Below, one piece after another: positions 1-9,104 of a stretch of 64,000 nucleotides of DNA. The notes beneath the pieces were generated by a model. The model had not been told where the DNA came from. It did not search any database and saw only the letters and a list, made by a program, of their open reading frames with translations. How positions within the stretch are numbered: position 1 is the stretch's first letter; each line of letters begins with the position of its first letter. This DNA comes from Ignavibacteria bacterium (GTDB lineage: Bacteria; Bacteroidota; Ignavibacteria; Ignavibacteriales; Ignavibacteriaceae), in the NCBI GenBank assembly GCA_030684555.1, contig JAUXVN010000013.1, positions 124,001-188,000 on the forward strand, read 5' to 3'. Both the position numbers and the translations under genes were made by a program.

Positions 1-73
1 CTCCTATAATTCGAGCCTGGGAGCCTTTGGTATTATACACAGATGTAAAAACTTCCATAAAGAAGAGAGAAAA

Positions 74-511
74 CTACTCTTCGGTTTTTACAGAAGTATC
101 CTCAGAAGCAGCACCCTTAACTTCCGCTGTGCTTAGTTCTTTCTGAATCCCCTTAGTTCCTTTTTTCTGACCTTTTTTTGCTGAAGCAGCTTCTTTAGAA
201 CTTTTCCAATTACCTACTTCTAAAGCAACTTGTTCTTCAGACAAACCTCTTTTAAGCAGTTCACGTTTAAGTGAAACACCTGCTTGACGAAACAAACTTC
301 TTACTGTATCGGTTGGTTGAGCACCAACACTTAACCAGTATAAAGCACGATCTTCTTTAACTTGAATCGTGTGAGGATTTGTAAGAGGGTTGTACAATCC
401 TATTGCTTCTATAAATTTACCGTCTCGTGGCGAACGGGCATCGGCTGCAATCACTTTATAAATTGGTTGCTTTTTCTTTCCCATTCTTCTTAATCTTAAC
501 TTAACTGCCAA
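74..511 (-). CDS. rpsP: 30S ribosomal protein S16
   Basis: Small-subunit ribosomal protein that binds 16S rRNA during 30S assembly. The first 80 or so residues are a full S16 domain: it begins [19 protein letters not shown] and continues through [16 protein letters not shown] and a [16 protein letters not shown] stretch. At 145 residues it is much longer than the usual 80 to 90. The extra C-terminal part, from about residue 100, is rich in Lys, Ala, Glu, Ser and Thr and looks disordered; such tails are common in Bacteroidota-type S16. It lies 25 bases downstream of ffh on the same strand and is probably co-transcribed with it. Confidence 0.97.
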   Translation of the reverse strand: MAVKLRLRRMGKKKQPIYKVIAADARSPRDGKFIEAIGLYNPLTNPHTIQVKEDRALYWLSVGAQPTDTVRSLFRQAGVSLKRELLKRGLSEEQVALEVGNWKSSKEAASAKKGQKKGTKGIQKELSTAEVKGAASEDTSVKTEE

Positions 512-536
512 GTTTGATAACCTCCGTATAACCTAT

Positions 537-1868
537 TTAATTGAATTTAAAATTCTTGTTATTCATCATTGCATTCTGAAAACCTTTTTGAGCAAATTTG
601 CTCATCATTTTTTGCATCTCTGCAAATTGCTTTATTAGTTTATTAACTTCTTGAATCGAAGTTCCGCTTCCGCGTGCAATTCTTTTTCTTCTATTACCGT
701 TCAACACTTTTGGTGAACGTCTTTCTTCTTTTGTCATTGAATTGATAATCGCTTCAATACGAACAAATGCTTTTTCATCAACATTTGCATTTTTCATTGC
801 CGAGCTGATGCCGGGAATCATTCCAATTAGGGATGACAAAGAACCCATTTTTTTAATGAGCTTAATCTGCTTAAGAAAATCTTCAAAATCAAATTTATTT
901 TTACGTAATTTTTCTTCGAGTTTATCAGCCTCAATATCGTCAAAGTGTGCTTGAGCTTTTTCGACGAGTGAAATTACATCACCTTTTCCGAGAATTCTTG
1001 AAGCAAGTCTATCAGGATGAAAAGATTCAACAGCATCAAGTTTTTCACCGTTACTGATAAACTTAATCGGTTTACCAACAACGCTTCTTATAGAAAGTGC
1101 ACAACCACCGCGTGAATCGCCATCCATCTTTGTAAGAACAATTCCATCAAAATCAACTTTATCATTAAATGACTTCGCTGAATTTACAGCATCTTGACCT
1201 GTCATGGAATCAACAACAAATAAAACTTCTTGTGGATTAGTTAATTGTTTTATATCGGCTACTTCGCCCATCAATTCTTCATCAACATGAAGTCGGCCGG
1301 CGGTATCTATAATTACAGTATCTAATCCATTTTCACGTGCAAAATTTAACGAATTTTCGGCAATTTTTCTTGCATTTTTTTCATCGAGTGAAAAAACGGG
1401 AATATTAATTGACTTCCCGAGCATTTTCAATTGATCAATAGCCGCCGGTCTGTAAATATCTGCAGCAACTAAAAGAGGTTTTCGATTGCTGTTTGAGAGC
1501 CGTTTAGCTAATTTTGCCGAAAAAGTAGTTTTACCTGAACCTTGCAAACCTACAATTAAAATTACAGTAACACCGGAAGCATTTATCTTTAACTCTGAAT
1601 GACTTCCTCCGAGTAGTTCTGTTAACTCATCAAAAATAATTCTTGTTATTAATTGTCCGGGGGTAATGGATGAGATTACTTCCTGACCTAATGCTTTTTC
1701 AGTTACTTTTTCAATGAACTCTTTTGCGACTTTATAATTTACATCGGCATCAAGTAAAACTCTTCTAATTTCTCTAAGAGTTTCAGTTACATTTTTTTCG
1801 GTAATTTTTCCTTGACCGCGAATTTTCTTTAAAGTAGCTTCAAGTTTTTGTGAAAGATCTTCTAACAT
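537..1868 (-). CDS. ffh: Signal recognition particle protein Ffh
   Basis: GTPase that binds the 4.5S SRP RNA and delivers nascent membrane and secretory proteins to FtsY. Order of parts: N-terminal helical bundle (1-90), P-loop GLQGSGKTT near residues 107-115, DTAGR near 188, TKMDGDSRGG near 247, then a methionine-containing M domain with MGSLSSLIGMIPG and a C-terminal EMQKMMSKF helix. The length of 443 is normal. It lies 12 bases downstream of atpG, so the F-ATPase operon appears to run into protein-export and ribosomal genes. The start MLEDLSQKL matches the family. Confidence 0.98.
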   Translation of the reverse strand: MLEDLSQKLEATLKKIRGQGKITEKNVTETLREIRRVLLDADVNYKVAKEFIEKVTEKALGQEVISSITPGQLITRIIFDELTELLGGSHSELKINASGVTVILIVGLQGSGKTTFSAKLAKRLSNSNRKPLLVAADIYRPAAIDQLKMLGKSINIPVFSLDEKNARKIAENSLNFARENGLDTVIIDTAGRLHVDEELMGEVADIKQLTNPQEVLFVVDSMTGQDAVNSAKSFNDKVDFDGIVLTKMDGDSRGGCALSIRSVVGKPIKFISNGEKLDAVESFHPDRLASRILGKGDVISLVEKAQAHFDDIEADKLEEKLRKNKFDFEDFLKQIKLIKKMGSLSSLIGMIPGISSAMKNANVDEKAFVRIEAIINSMTKEERRSPKVLNGNRRKRIARGSGTSIQEVNKLIKQFAEMQKMMSKFAQKGFQNAMMNNKNFKFN

Positions 1869-1880
1869 ATTTTGAAGCTT

Positions 1881-2756
1881 TTAAGATTTATCTTTAAGAG
1901 CATTTGCTCCGGAAACAATTTCCAAAATTTCTTTTGTAATGGAAGCTTGTCGTTGTTTATTATAAGTAATTTTTAATGTTCTAATTAATTCTTTTGCATT
2001 TGTAGTTGCGTTTTCCATTGCAGTCATACGTGCACCAAATTCAGAAGCATTTGATTCAAGAAGCATTCGCCATAATTGAGCTAATAAATGTTTTGGTAAC
2101 AAATGTTCAAAAATTTCTTTTTGATTTGGTTCAAAAATATATAATCCTTCTGATGAAGAATTATCATCTACTGAAATTGGTACAGGTAAAAATTGTTCAC
2201 GAATAACTTTTTGCTGAACAACAGATTTAAATTCGTTGAAAACGATCTCAATCTTATCATAGTCGCCGGATAGAAAACCTTTAATAATATCTTTAGAAAT
2301 ATTTTTTGCGTTCTCATATTTAAGTGAATTAAAAATACTTATGGTTGACCCAAGAATATTATAACCCCGTTTCCTAAAGTGATCATAACCTTTTTTACCA
2401 ACACAATATAAACTTGCTTGAATTCCCTTTGGTTTAAAATCTTCTTCAATTATTCGAGTTGTTTCTTTAATCAAATTTGTGTTAAATGCACCGCATAATC
2501 CTCTATCAGCAGTAACAACAACAATAAGAACATTTTTAATTTCTCTGGTCGAAATGTAGGGATTATCATTTCTATCACTCTCGGATGCAAGACTACTTAA
2601 CATTTCGATGATCTTTTTAGCGTAAGGACGAGAATTGATTACGTTATCTTGTGCACGGCGCAATTTTGCCGCAGCAACCATTTTCATTGCTTTAGTAATC
2701 TGTTGGGTATTTTGTACCCCTTTAATTCGTCTTTTTATATCTCGAAGTGTTGCCAT
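1881..2756 (-). CDS. atpG: F-type ATP synthase gamma subunit
   Basis: Central rotor shaft of F1, coupling rotation of the c-ring to the alpha/beta catalytic sites. The conserved N-terminal helix (MATLRDIKRRIKGVQNT, then ITKAMKMVAAAKLRRAQ) and the C-terminal helix (ENATTNAKELI followed by NKQRQASITKEI) that together make the coiled-coil shaft are both present; 291 residues is normal. It is the last atp gene here. The expected atpD and atpC do not follow; ffh does. A split atp operon is usual in Chlorobiota/Bacteroidota relatives, so beta and epsilon are presumably encoded elsewhere. Confidence 0.98.
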   Translation of the reverse strand: MATLRDIKRRIKGVQNTQQITKAMKMVAAAKLRRAQDNVINSRPYAKKIIEMLSSLASESDRNDNPYISTREIKNVLIVVVTADRGLCGAFNTNLIKETTRIIEEDFKPKGIQASLYCVGKKGYDHFRKRGYNILGSTISIFNSLKYENAKNISKDIIKGFLSGDYDKIEIVFNEFKSVVQQKVIREQFLPVPISVDDNSSSEGLYIFEPNQKEIFEHLLPKHLLAQLWRMLLESNASEFGARMTAMENATTNAKELIRTLKITYNKQRQASITKEILEIVSGANALKDKS

Positions 2757-2768
2757 TAATTATCCGAA

Positions 2769-4319
2769 TCAACTACTTTTTACAAATGAAGATAAAAATT
2801 CAGATGCTGCTTTTTTGATTAAAGCAACTGTATCTTCTTTCAATTCTTTAGTTTCTCTTATCGATACAAAAATTGATTTATACTTCATATCGATAAATTC
2901 GAGAATTTCTTTTTCAAATTGTTTAATATCGTGAACAGCAACATCATCTAACAATCCGTTTGTTCCCATAAAAATACTTACAACTTGTTTTTCAATCGGA
3001 ACCGGTTTGAATTGTCCTTGTTTCAATAATTCAACAAGACGCGCCCCTTTTGAAAGGGTTTTAAGTGTTGAAGCATCAAGATCGGAACCAAATTTAGCAA
3101 AAGCTTCAAGTTCGCGATATTGAGCTAAATCAAGTTTCAAAGTTCCCGCTACTTTTTTCATCGCCTTAATTTGAGCATTTCCACCGACACGAGAAACAGA
3201 AATACCTACGTTAATAGCAGGTCTAACACCGGCATTAAACAAGTTCGATTCAAGATATATCTGACCATCAGTAATCGAGATTACGTTTGTCGGAATATAA
3301 GCGGAGACGTCCCCTTGTTGAGTTTCAATTATCGGTAAAGCAGTTAAACTACCTCCACCAAGATCATCACTCAATTTAGAAGCTCTTTCTAATAAACGGG
3401 AGTGAAGATAAAAAACATCACCTGGATAAGCTTCACGTCCGGGAGGTCTTCTTAGAAGCAATGAAAGCTCACGATAAGCTGCAGCTTGCTTTGAAAGATC
3501 ATCATAGATAACAAGAGCGTGACGACCACTATCACGGAAGAACTCACCTAGTGTTGCCCCTGAGTAAGGAGCGATGAACTGGAGGGGTGCCGGATCTGAA
3601 GCGGAAGCAGCTATGACAGTCGTATAATCCATCGCGCCATGTTCATGGAGTTTAGCTACAACTTGTGCAACTGTCGAATTTTTTTGACCGATTGCTACAT
3701 AAATACAAAAAACAGGATTCACTCCAAGCTTTTTTGCTTCTTCGGTATGAGTAAATTTTTGATTAATTATTGCATCAACTGCAACTGCTGTTTTTCCGGT
3801 TTGACGATCACCAATAATTAATTCTCGTTGACCACGACCAATCGGAATCATCGCATCAACAGCGGCAATACCGGTTTGTAAAGGTTCTTTAACCGGTTGT
3901 CTTTGAATAACCCCGAGTGCTTTTCGTTCAATCGGAAGAAATTGTTTTGTGGTGATGCTTCCTTTACCGTCAATCGGGATTCCTAATGGTGTAATAACTC
4001 TTCCAAGCATTTCTTCGCCTACCGGCATCGAAGCAACACGGTTAGTACGTTTTACTCTATCCCCTTCTTTAACCAATGATGAATCACCGAAGAGTACACA
4101 ACCTACTGAATCCTCTTCAAGATTTAACACCATCCCAAAGACTTCATTAGGGAACTCGACTAACTCACTAGCCATTACCTTTGATAAACCGTAAACGCGA
4201 GCGATACCATCACCAACTTGCAGCACCGTCCCAAAATCATAAATGTCTACTTCATTCTCATAACCAGAAAGCTGTTTACGTAATATTGCGGTAATTTCAT
4301 CCGGTCTAATGTCAACCAT
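2769..4319 (-). CDS. atpA: F-type ATP synthase alpha subunit
   Basis: Non-catalytic nucleotide-binding subunit of the F1 hexamer. The N-terminal beta-barrel is followed by the P-loop GDRQTGKT (170-177), and the [10 protein letters not shown] segment near residue 375 carries the arginine that reaches into the neighbouring beta site. The length of 516 is normal. It sits 12 bases upstream of atpG and 24 bases downstream of atpH in the usual H-A-G order. Confidence 0.99.
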   Translation of the reverse strand: MVDIRPDEITAILRKQLSGYENEVDIYDFGTVLQVGDGIARVYGLSKVMASELVEFPNEVFGMVLNLEEDSVGCVLFGDSSLVKEGDRVKRTNRVASMPVGEEMLGRVITPLGIPIDGKGSITTKQFLPIERKALGVIQRQPVKEPLQTGIAAVDAMIPIGRGQRELIIGDRQTGKTAVAVDAIINQKFTHTEEAKKLGVNPVFCIYVAIGQKNSTVAQVVAKLHEHGAMDYTTVIAASASDPAPLQFIAPYSGATLGEFFRDSGRHALVIYDDLSKQAAAYRELSLLLRRPPGREAYPGDVFYLHSRLLERASKLSDDLGGGSLTALPIIETQQGDVSAYIPTNVISITDGQIYLESNLFNAGVRPAINVGISVSRVGGNAQIKAMKKVAGTLKLDLAQYRELEAFAKFGSDLDASTLKTLSKGARLVELLKQGQFKPVPIEKQVVSIFMGTNGLLDDVAVHDIKQFEKEILEFIDMKYKSIFVSIRETKELKEDTVALIKKAASEFLSSFVKSS

Positions 4320-4343
4320 AATCTCTTTCCTCTAAATTTTTAT

Positions 4344-4895
4344 TTAGATTGCACCAGCTCCGTTGACGAGCTGTTTTTTCATTAATTCTAATTGATTTTT
4401 TACTGATGCATCATAGATTTTATCATCAACTTTTGCGACAAAACCACCTATTATTGAGGCATCTATTTTTTTTGAAAATATTACTGATTTATTCAATAAT
4501 TTTTCTAATGTAACTTTTATTTTTTCTAATTGATGTTCATCAACTTCAATCGAAGTTGTCAACTCAACTTTTGCTATTCCAAGTTGTTCATTTTTAAGAG
4601 TTTCGAAACATTCAAGAATTTCATCAAGAATTGTCTCACGTCCCTTCGAAATTAAAAATGTTATAAACGAAAAAAACTCTTCAGAAACACGGCTCTGAAA
4701 AACTTCATTTAAAATCGATTGTTTAACTTCTAATTTGACAATCGGATTTTTTAATAATCTCATAAATTTTGGATTTTGACGCAATGCCAATAATGCAAGG
4801 GTTACATCATCTCCAATTACCGCAAGAGAATTCTTTTCGACAGAAGTCTCAAGTAGAGTTTGAGCATATTTTATTGCAACTTTTCTAGAGCTCAT
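4344..4895 (-). CDS. atpH: F-type ATP synthase delta subunit
   Basis: Peripheral-stalk subunit linking the b dimer to the top of F1 (OSCP family). At 183 residues it has the normal length, with an N-terminal helical domain (VAIKYAQTLLETS) and a C-terminal domain with the family-typical IGGFVAKVDDKIYDASVKNQL stretch, of which the IGG and YDAS parts are clearest. It is placed between atpF (2-base gap) and atpA. Sequence conservation is low, as usual for delta, so context adds much of the confidence. Confidence 0.96.
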   Translation of the reverse strand: MSSRKVAIKYAQTLLETSVEKNSLAVIGDDVTLALLALRQNPKFMRLLKNPIVKLEVKQSILNEVFQSRVSEEFFSFITFLISKGRETILDEILECFETLKNEQLGIAKVELTTSIEVDEHQLEKIKVTLEKLLNKSVIFSKKIDASIIGGFVAKVDDKIYDASVKNQLELMKKQLVNGAGAI

Positions 4896-4897
4896 AA

Positions 4898-5443
4898 TTA
4901 ATTCTTTTGAAGTTCATTTATGTATTTGTCAATAACTTCAGCGTTAAGTTGAGTGTTTAGATTTTGCTTAATGACTTTTTCGGCTATCTGAAGAGAAATT
5001 TCTGCAACTTGATTCTTTAACTCACCAAAGGCTTCTTCTTTTTTTCTCTCAATCTCTTCAGTTGCAGAAGCAATAATTTTTTGAGATTGTAATTTGCTGT
5101 CATCCATTATTTGATTTTTCAAACTCTCAGCAAAAACCCTTGCTTCATTAATAATTTTACGTGATTCTTCTTCAGCTTTATGAAGATTACTTTTATTCTC
5201 TTCCAGAAGTCTTTTTGACTCTTCTTTTGATTTTTCTGCAAGTTCAAGTGAATCTTTTATATTCTTCTCTCTTTCGTTGAGAGCAGCAATAATCGGTTTC
5301 CATGCAAATTTCGTTAGAACAAATACCAAGATTAAAAAAGTTAAACCGACCCAAAAAGCTAACCCTTCATTTACAGAAAGGAGCCCTCCGCCGCCTTCAT
5401 CACCTGAATACATTGATGAAAAAGCTAAAATATTAGCTATCAT
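4898..5443 (-). CDS. atpF: F-type ATP synthase b subunit
   Basis: Peripheral stalk (stator) subunit of Fo. One membrane segment near residues 28-46 (GLAFWVGLTFLILVFVLT) is followed by the KPIIAALNEREKNIKDSL segment typical of bacterial b subunits and then about 120 residues of charged coiled coil. The length of 181 is normal. A Gly-rich stretch (DEGGGGLLSV) precedes the membrane helix. Only one b-type gene is present, so this is a homodimeric b stalk as in most non-photosynthetic bacteria. Confidence 0.97.
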   Translation of the reverse strand: MIANILAFSSMYSGDEGGGGLLSVNEGLAFWVGLTFLILVFVLTKFAWKPIIAALNEREKNIKDSLELAEKSKEESKRLLEENKSNLHKAEEESRKIINEARVFAESLKNQIMDDSKLQSQKIIASATEEIERKKEEAFGELKNQVAEISLQIAEKVIKQNLNTQLNAEVIDKYINELQKN

Positions 5444-5509
5444 AAATCATCATCCCTTTGAATTTCTTATAAAGAAAAATGGAGTGTAACCATTACACTC
5501 CTTTTCAAT

Positions 5510-5728
5510 TTATTTACCTGCTAACAAAAAGCAGATAACTAAAGCGAAGAGTGAAATACCTTCGATAAGAGCAGCTGCAATAATCATAGATGTACGGATT
5601 GCTCCTGCTGCTTCCGGTTGTCTTCCACTAGCTTCCATAGCTGAACTTGCAAGTTTACCGATTCCTAAAGCACCGCCTAGGATAGTTAATCCGGCACCTA
5701 ATCCTGCTGCTAAATATGCGAATTCCAT
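5510..5728 (-). CDS. atpE: F-type ATP synthase c subunit, proton type
   Basis: Forms the c-ring rotor. It is a 72-residue hairpin of two membrane helices with the RQPEA polar loop at 36-40 and the ion-carrying carboxylate E56 in AALIEGISLFALV. The residue after E56 is Gly, where Na+-binding c subunits usually carry Thr or Ser. The Glu/Gln pairing of Na+ rings is not obvious either, so a proton-driven enzyme is the better reading (an inference from sequence only). The helix 1 glycine pattern (GAGLTILGGALGIG) is intact. Confidence 0.98.
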   Translation of the reverse strand: MEFAYLAAGLGAGLTILGGALGIGKLASSAMEASGRQPEAAGAIRTSMIIAAALIEGISLFALVICFLLAGK

Positions 5729-5771
5729 TCTTTTTCTCCTTTGTAATAGATAGTTATTTCTTAATTAATTA

Positions 5772-6617
5772 TTAATGATCCTGATGAACTGCCATCCCGA
5801 TAAACAACGAGGATAACATTGTAAAAATGTATGCTTGTAATAAAGCAACCAAAATTTCTAAAAGATATATGAATAAAGCCATACCTATCGACACCGGTGC
5901 AATGAAATAAGATTTCATCACAAAGATCAAACTGATAAGTGCATAAATGACAATATGTCCGGCTGTCATATTTGCGAAAAGACGAATTGCCAATGCGAAT
6001 GGTTTTGTAAATAGCCCCAATAGTTCTACTACCAACATAATCGGCAGTAGAAATACAGGAACTCCGTGTGGTATTAAACCCTTAAAATAACCAAATAATC
6101 CATTTTTTTGGATTCCACCGACTTGGGTCACCAGAAAGGAGGAAACAGCTAACACTACAGTCACCGAAATATTACTTGTAACTGTAGCTGAGAAAGGTAT
6201 AAGTCCTAAAAAGTTACTGAAGAGGATAAAAAAGAAAGCAGTTAACAGATATGGAACAAATTTCTCATAACCTTTTCCAATAGTTGGTTTTGCAATTTCA
6301 TCCCGAACAAAAATTATTAATATTTCAAAAAAGTTGGTCATTCCGCTGGGAACTAACGATTTCTTATATGCTTTTGCAACTTTCAACATAATGAATATTA
6401 AAAGTGCAGCAGAAATCCAAAGGAAAACAACATGACGGGTTATGGAAATATCAATCCCGAATAATTCTAAATGTGGGAGATAGATTTTACCGAATGGAGT
6501 AAAATCGAGATAATTACCATCCATTATATGATGCATTATCCAATTATCACCACCGGAGCTGTGTTCCGTCGCCTTTTGTAAAGTATCAGTCAATGTTTCT
6601 GAATTTTGTAAATCCAT
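5772..6617 (-). CDS. atpB: F-type ATP synthase a subunit
   Basis: Stator channel subunit of Fo that carries ions to and from the c-ring. It is a 281-residue membrane protein with the essential arginine at R212 in KPFALAIRLFANMTAGH and the C-terminal YIFTMLSSLFIGMA helix. A soluble N-terminal segment of about 60 residues (with LDFTPFGKIYLPH) precedes the first helix, as is common in Chlorobiota/Bacteroidota a subunits. It is followed by atpE in the usual B-E-F order. Confidence 0.98.
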   Translation of the reverse strand: MDLQNSETLTDTLQKATEHSSGGDNWIMHHIMDGNYLDFTPFGKIYLPHLELFGIDISITRHVVFLWISAALLIFIMLKVAKAYKKSLVPSGMTNFFEILIIFVRDEIAKPTIGKGYEKFVPYLLTAFFFILFSNFLGLIPFSATVTSNISVTVVLAVSSFLVTQVGGIQKNGLFGYFKGLIPHGVPVFLLPIMLVVELLGLFTKPFALAIRLFANMTAGHIVIYALISLIFVMKSYFIAPVSIGMALFIYLLEILVALLQAYIFTMLSSLFIGMAVHQDH

Positions 6618-6623
6618 ACAGTA

Positions 6624-7016
6624 TTATTTAGTTATAACCTTCACGTCCCGGTTTGAAAGATTAATTATTTCTAAAGTCAAAAAAAAGATATAGAAAGTAA
6701 AGATTGCAAAGATAAAAGAATCTTGACTCATTTTCAACAATTTTATTGAAATTATTATCGAAATGAGGACGAAAAATAATCTGACAACCATTCCCCCCAT
6801 CACAATTGCAAGAAATAGTTTATCCGGTTTATTGAGTCCAATTCTTAACAGATAAAAACCGGCTAAATAATTTACTAATGCAATAATTATCCCTGCAAAA
6901 CCGGATCTAAATATATCATATTCAATTGTACCGGTTTGATAAAGTACAAAAACAGTAACACAAACGATCAGAGTTGTAATTAATCCAATGATCAGATATT
7001 TAAAGCTTCTTTTCAT
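6624..7016 (-). CDS. Small four-helix membrane protein in the atp operon (AtpI-like)
   Basis: The 130-residue product has about four hydrophobic segments (roughly 7-25, 38-58, 67-91 and 100-118) and nothing else recognisable. It is encoded between the AtpZ/AtpI-type gene, whose end it overlaps by 17 bases, and atpB, the place usually taken by the poorly conserved ATP synthase protein I. By position and topology it is probably an Fo assembly factor that helps assemble the c-ring or takes part in Mg2+ uptake. That role is inferred from family position, as no diagnostic residue is visible. Confidence 0.7.
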   Translation of the reverse strand: MKRSFKYLIIGLITTLIVCVTVFVLYQTGTIEYDIFRSGFAGIIIALVNYLAGFYLLRIGLNKPDKLFLAIVMGGMVVRLFFVLISIIISIKLLKMSQDSFIFAIFTFYIFFLTLEIINLSNRDVKVITK

Positions 7017-7257
7017 CTTTTGATTTCCGCGATTGAAGATTCAGCACAGTCTTAATCAACTGATACATTCCGGTAAAGATTCCCAATACCCCGAAAATCA
7101 ATGTCCAGATTGGTGATGTCTCGTATTTTTTATCTATCCAATCACCAATAAAAATCATAACTACCATAGTAGCTGCAAGCTGCAAACCAAGTCCGAGATA
7201 AGGAGCCACTTCCCTATAAGTATTCGAAAGAGAATCCTTTTCTGGTTCTGGCATCAT
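7000..7257 (-). CDS. atpZ: AtpZ/AtpI family protein
   Basis: An 85-residue protein with two membrane helices. The Y-LGLGLQLAATMVVMIFIG helix, GDWIDKKYETSPIWTLIFG, and the second helix ending in GMYQLIKTV match the small AtpZ-type protein found at the head of many atp operons. It is thought to aid Fo assembly or ion handling. The ATG overlaps the stop of the bactofilin gene by one base and the 3' end overlaps the next gene by 17 bases, so translation is probably coupled. A second in-frame ATG lies one codon downstream. Confidence 0.88.
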   Translation of the reverse strand: MMPEPEKDSLSNTYREVAPYLGLGLQLAATMVVMIFIGDWIDKKYETSPIWTLIFGVLGIFTGMYQLIKTVLNLQSRKSKDEKKL

Positions 7258-7625
7258 TATTCCGCTTTTGTCTCTTGACTGTTCATCATAGCACTTCTGC
7301 CGGTAAATAATGCTCCCTCTTCAACTATCAATATTTTTGCAGTCAAATCACCTTTTAGCTGGGATTTATCTTCAAGGACAAGCTTTTCCCTGCAAATTAT
7401 TGTTCCTAAAATTTTACCACCAATTGTAATATTTGCGGCATCAATATTCCCTTCAACATACCCTTGCGGACCAATAGTCATAACACCATCTGCCTTAATA
7501 TCACCTTTAACTTTACCGTCAATCCGAAGATTCCCTTTTGTTAAGATATTCCCTTGAATTTGCATAGTGCTGCTTATGATGCTTACTTCATCATTATTCG
7601 AACTTTGACTTCCCTTAAATTTCAT
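7257..7625 (-). CDS. bacA: Bactofilin
   Basis: Bactofilins are polymer-forming cytoskeletal proteins with a right-handed beta-helix core. This 122-residue copy shows the repeating pattern: ISSTMQIQGNILTKGNLRIDG, then GDIKADGVMTIGPQGYVEGNI, AANITIGGKILG and CREKLVLEDKSQLKGDL, with hydrophobic residues every few positions and short unstructured ends. It lies 10 bases downstream of an M23 peptidase gene. Bactofilin/M23 pairs act together in cell-shape control in several bacteria, so a role in guiding peptidoglycan editing is likely. Confidence 0.94.
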   Translation of the reverse strand: MKFKGSQSSNNDEVSIISSTMQIQGNILTKGNLRIDGKVKGDIKADGVMTIGPQGYVEGNIDAANITIGGKILGTIICREKLVLEDKSQLKGDLTAKILIVEEGALFTGRSAMMNSQETKAE

Positions 7626-7635
7626 TTTAGCTCCT

Positions 7636-8466
7636 TCAGTAATTCAGTAATAAAGTTTTCGGGTCAATTGGAATACCGTCTTTCCATACCTCGAAATGAA
7701 GATGAGGACCGGTAGTTAGTTTACCCGAGTTACCGGATAATGCAATTGTCTCACCTTGAATCGCAAAATCTCGAACATTCTTAAATAATAACGAACAATG
7801 TTTATAAACCGTAGTGTAATTATTTGCATGATTAATAATTATCATAAATCCATCGTTTACTGTAAAATCAGAAAAAACCACATAACCATTAGCCGAAGCA
7901 AAAAGAGGTGTTCCGATGGCAGTTGAATAATCAATTCCAAAATGACCATTTTCTGCATTAAATCCACGACTTTGAAAACCATTTATCGGCTGTTTGAAAA
8001 ATATTTCATTTTGAATAAAAAACCGTTCAAGAAATAATTGGAATGCAAAGAAAATATTTCCGTTTAGTTTTGACTTACCGATATATTGTCTTTTATTCAT
8101 GGTATCCCGCGAAGTCGAATCTGTTAAAAGGAGAATATTATTCAATTGATTATTCGTCTTTTTTAACTGATCAACCTCAAGTAACAAAAAGTTCAATTTT
8201 TCATTTAGAGTTTCAATCTTTTTTAATTCCTCTTTAGAGTATCCTTTGGAAGGGAAAAAGGATTCTTTAACCGGATTAAAGAAAAGAGAAAACAATATTA
8301 TTAAGATTATGTTATAACTAAAAAAAATAATCCATGTATTTCTGAAGCTTACGGTTTTTGAGGATAGATTTGTTTTGGATGAATCAGGAACAATAATCAC
8401 CGAGAACTTCAACTTCTTAAATGAATTGATAAAATTCTTAAACTTTAGAATATACTCGTCAAACAT
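7636..8466 (-). CDS. Membrane-anchored M23 family metallopeptidase
   Basis: Zinc endopeptidase (LytM type) that probably cuts peptidoglycan cross-links in the periplasm. A cytoplasmic N-terminal stretch of about 43 residues is followed by one membrane helix (about 44-64), a coiled coil (77-112) and the M23 domain. The zinc and catalytic motifs HxxxD (H175, D179) and HxH (H255, H257 in HLHFEVW) are intact, so it should be active. It is encoded directly upstream of the bactofilin gene and 2 bases downstream of the Sua5-type gene. Confidence 0.94.
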   Translation of the reverse strand: MFDEYILKFKNFINSFKKLKFSVIIVPDSSKTNLSSKTVSFRNTWIIFFSYNIILIILFSLFFNPVKESFFPSKGYSKEELKKIETLNEKLNFLLLEVDQLKKTNNQLNNILLLTDSTSRDTMNKRQYIGKSKLNGNIFFAFQLFLERFFIQNEIFFKQPINGFQSRGFNAENGHFGIDYSTAIGTPLFASANGYVVFSDFTVNDGFMIIINHANNYTTVYKHCSLLFKNVRDFAIQGETIALSGNSGKLTTGPHLHFEVWKDGIPIDPKTLLLNY

Positions 8467-8468
8467 TA

Positions 8469-9104
8469 TTATGTATTCTCATGTTCATGAAATCGAGTTA
8501 AAATATCTTCAAAACGGATTTTACCTTCACGAATAAGCACGGGTATATTTCCGGTTAAATCAATTAAAGTCGAACCGCAATTCATACTTTTTTTCTTACT
8601 TACAAATATAGCATCTATTTCATTCATGAATTCCATTTGAATCATACCAGCATCATTTAAGGGTGTATCATCTCTTCTGTTTACACTAGTAGAAATTAAT
8701 GGCATTTTTGTTTCATTAAGAAATTTAAGACAAAATGCATTATTCGGAATTCTGAAGGCTGCTTTCTCAATCCCCAATGATGTGCTAATATCTTTATTCA
8801 AATTTAGAACTACCGAAATAGGGTTAGGCCAAATTGAGATTAGAAAATCATAATGATTTTCATCAACCACCGAGATATATTTCCGCAAGATATCTATTGA
8901 ACCAACCAGAAAAATATATTGCTTATCAAGATCTCTCTTTTTTACGAGATTTAATTTTAATACAGCTTGTTGATTAAATGGATTTGCACCTAATCCATAA
9001 ATCGTATCAGTGGGATATGCAAAAATCTTTCCAGTAAAAAACAAATTTTTTGCGCTTTCAACAGCGGCTAGAACATTATGTTCAATGTTAATTATTTCTG
9101 TAAT
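8469..9104 (-). CDS. tsaC: L-threonylcarbamoyladenylate synthase (Sua5/TsaC), probable ATT start
   Basis: Makes threonylcarbamoyl-AMP from threonine, bicarbonate and ATP for the t6A37 modification of ANN-decoding tRNAs. The YrdC fold is shown by AYPTDTIYGLGANP, KKRDLDKQYIFLV, SIWPNPISVVLNL, RIPNN and STSVN. From the nearest usual start (TTG, 9044-9042) the protein would begin right before the first core strand and lose the N-terminal helix. The open frame continues upstream to read TEIINIEHNVLAAVESAKN, the expected family N-terminus, and contains no ATG, GTG or TTG. An ATT at 9104-9102 has AGAGGG seven bases upstream (9117-9112), so I place the start there. This overlaps the end of the GT9 gene. 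Confidence 0.85.
   Translation of the reverse strand: MTEIINIEHNVLAAVESAKNLFFTGKIFAYPTDTIYGLGANPFNQQAVLKLNLVKKRDLDKQYIFLVGSIDILRKYISVVDENHYDFLISIWPNPISVVLNLNKDISTSLGIEKAAFRIPNNAFCLKFLNETKMPLISTSVNRRDDTPLNDAGMIQMEFMNEIDAIFVSKKKSMNCGSTLIDLTGNIPVLIREGKIRFEDILTRFHEHENT

Noticed and set aside
1-58. Possible start of another minus-strand gene (19 residues from ATG 58)
   Set aside because: Only 19 codons are visible, there is no ribosome-binding sequence, and the residues do not convincingly match RimM or another gene that usually follows rpsP.
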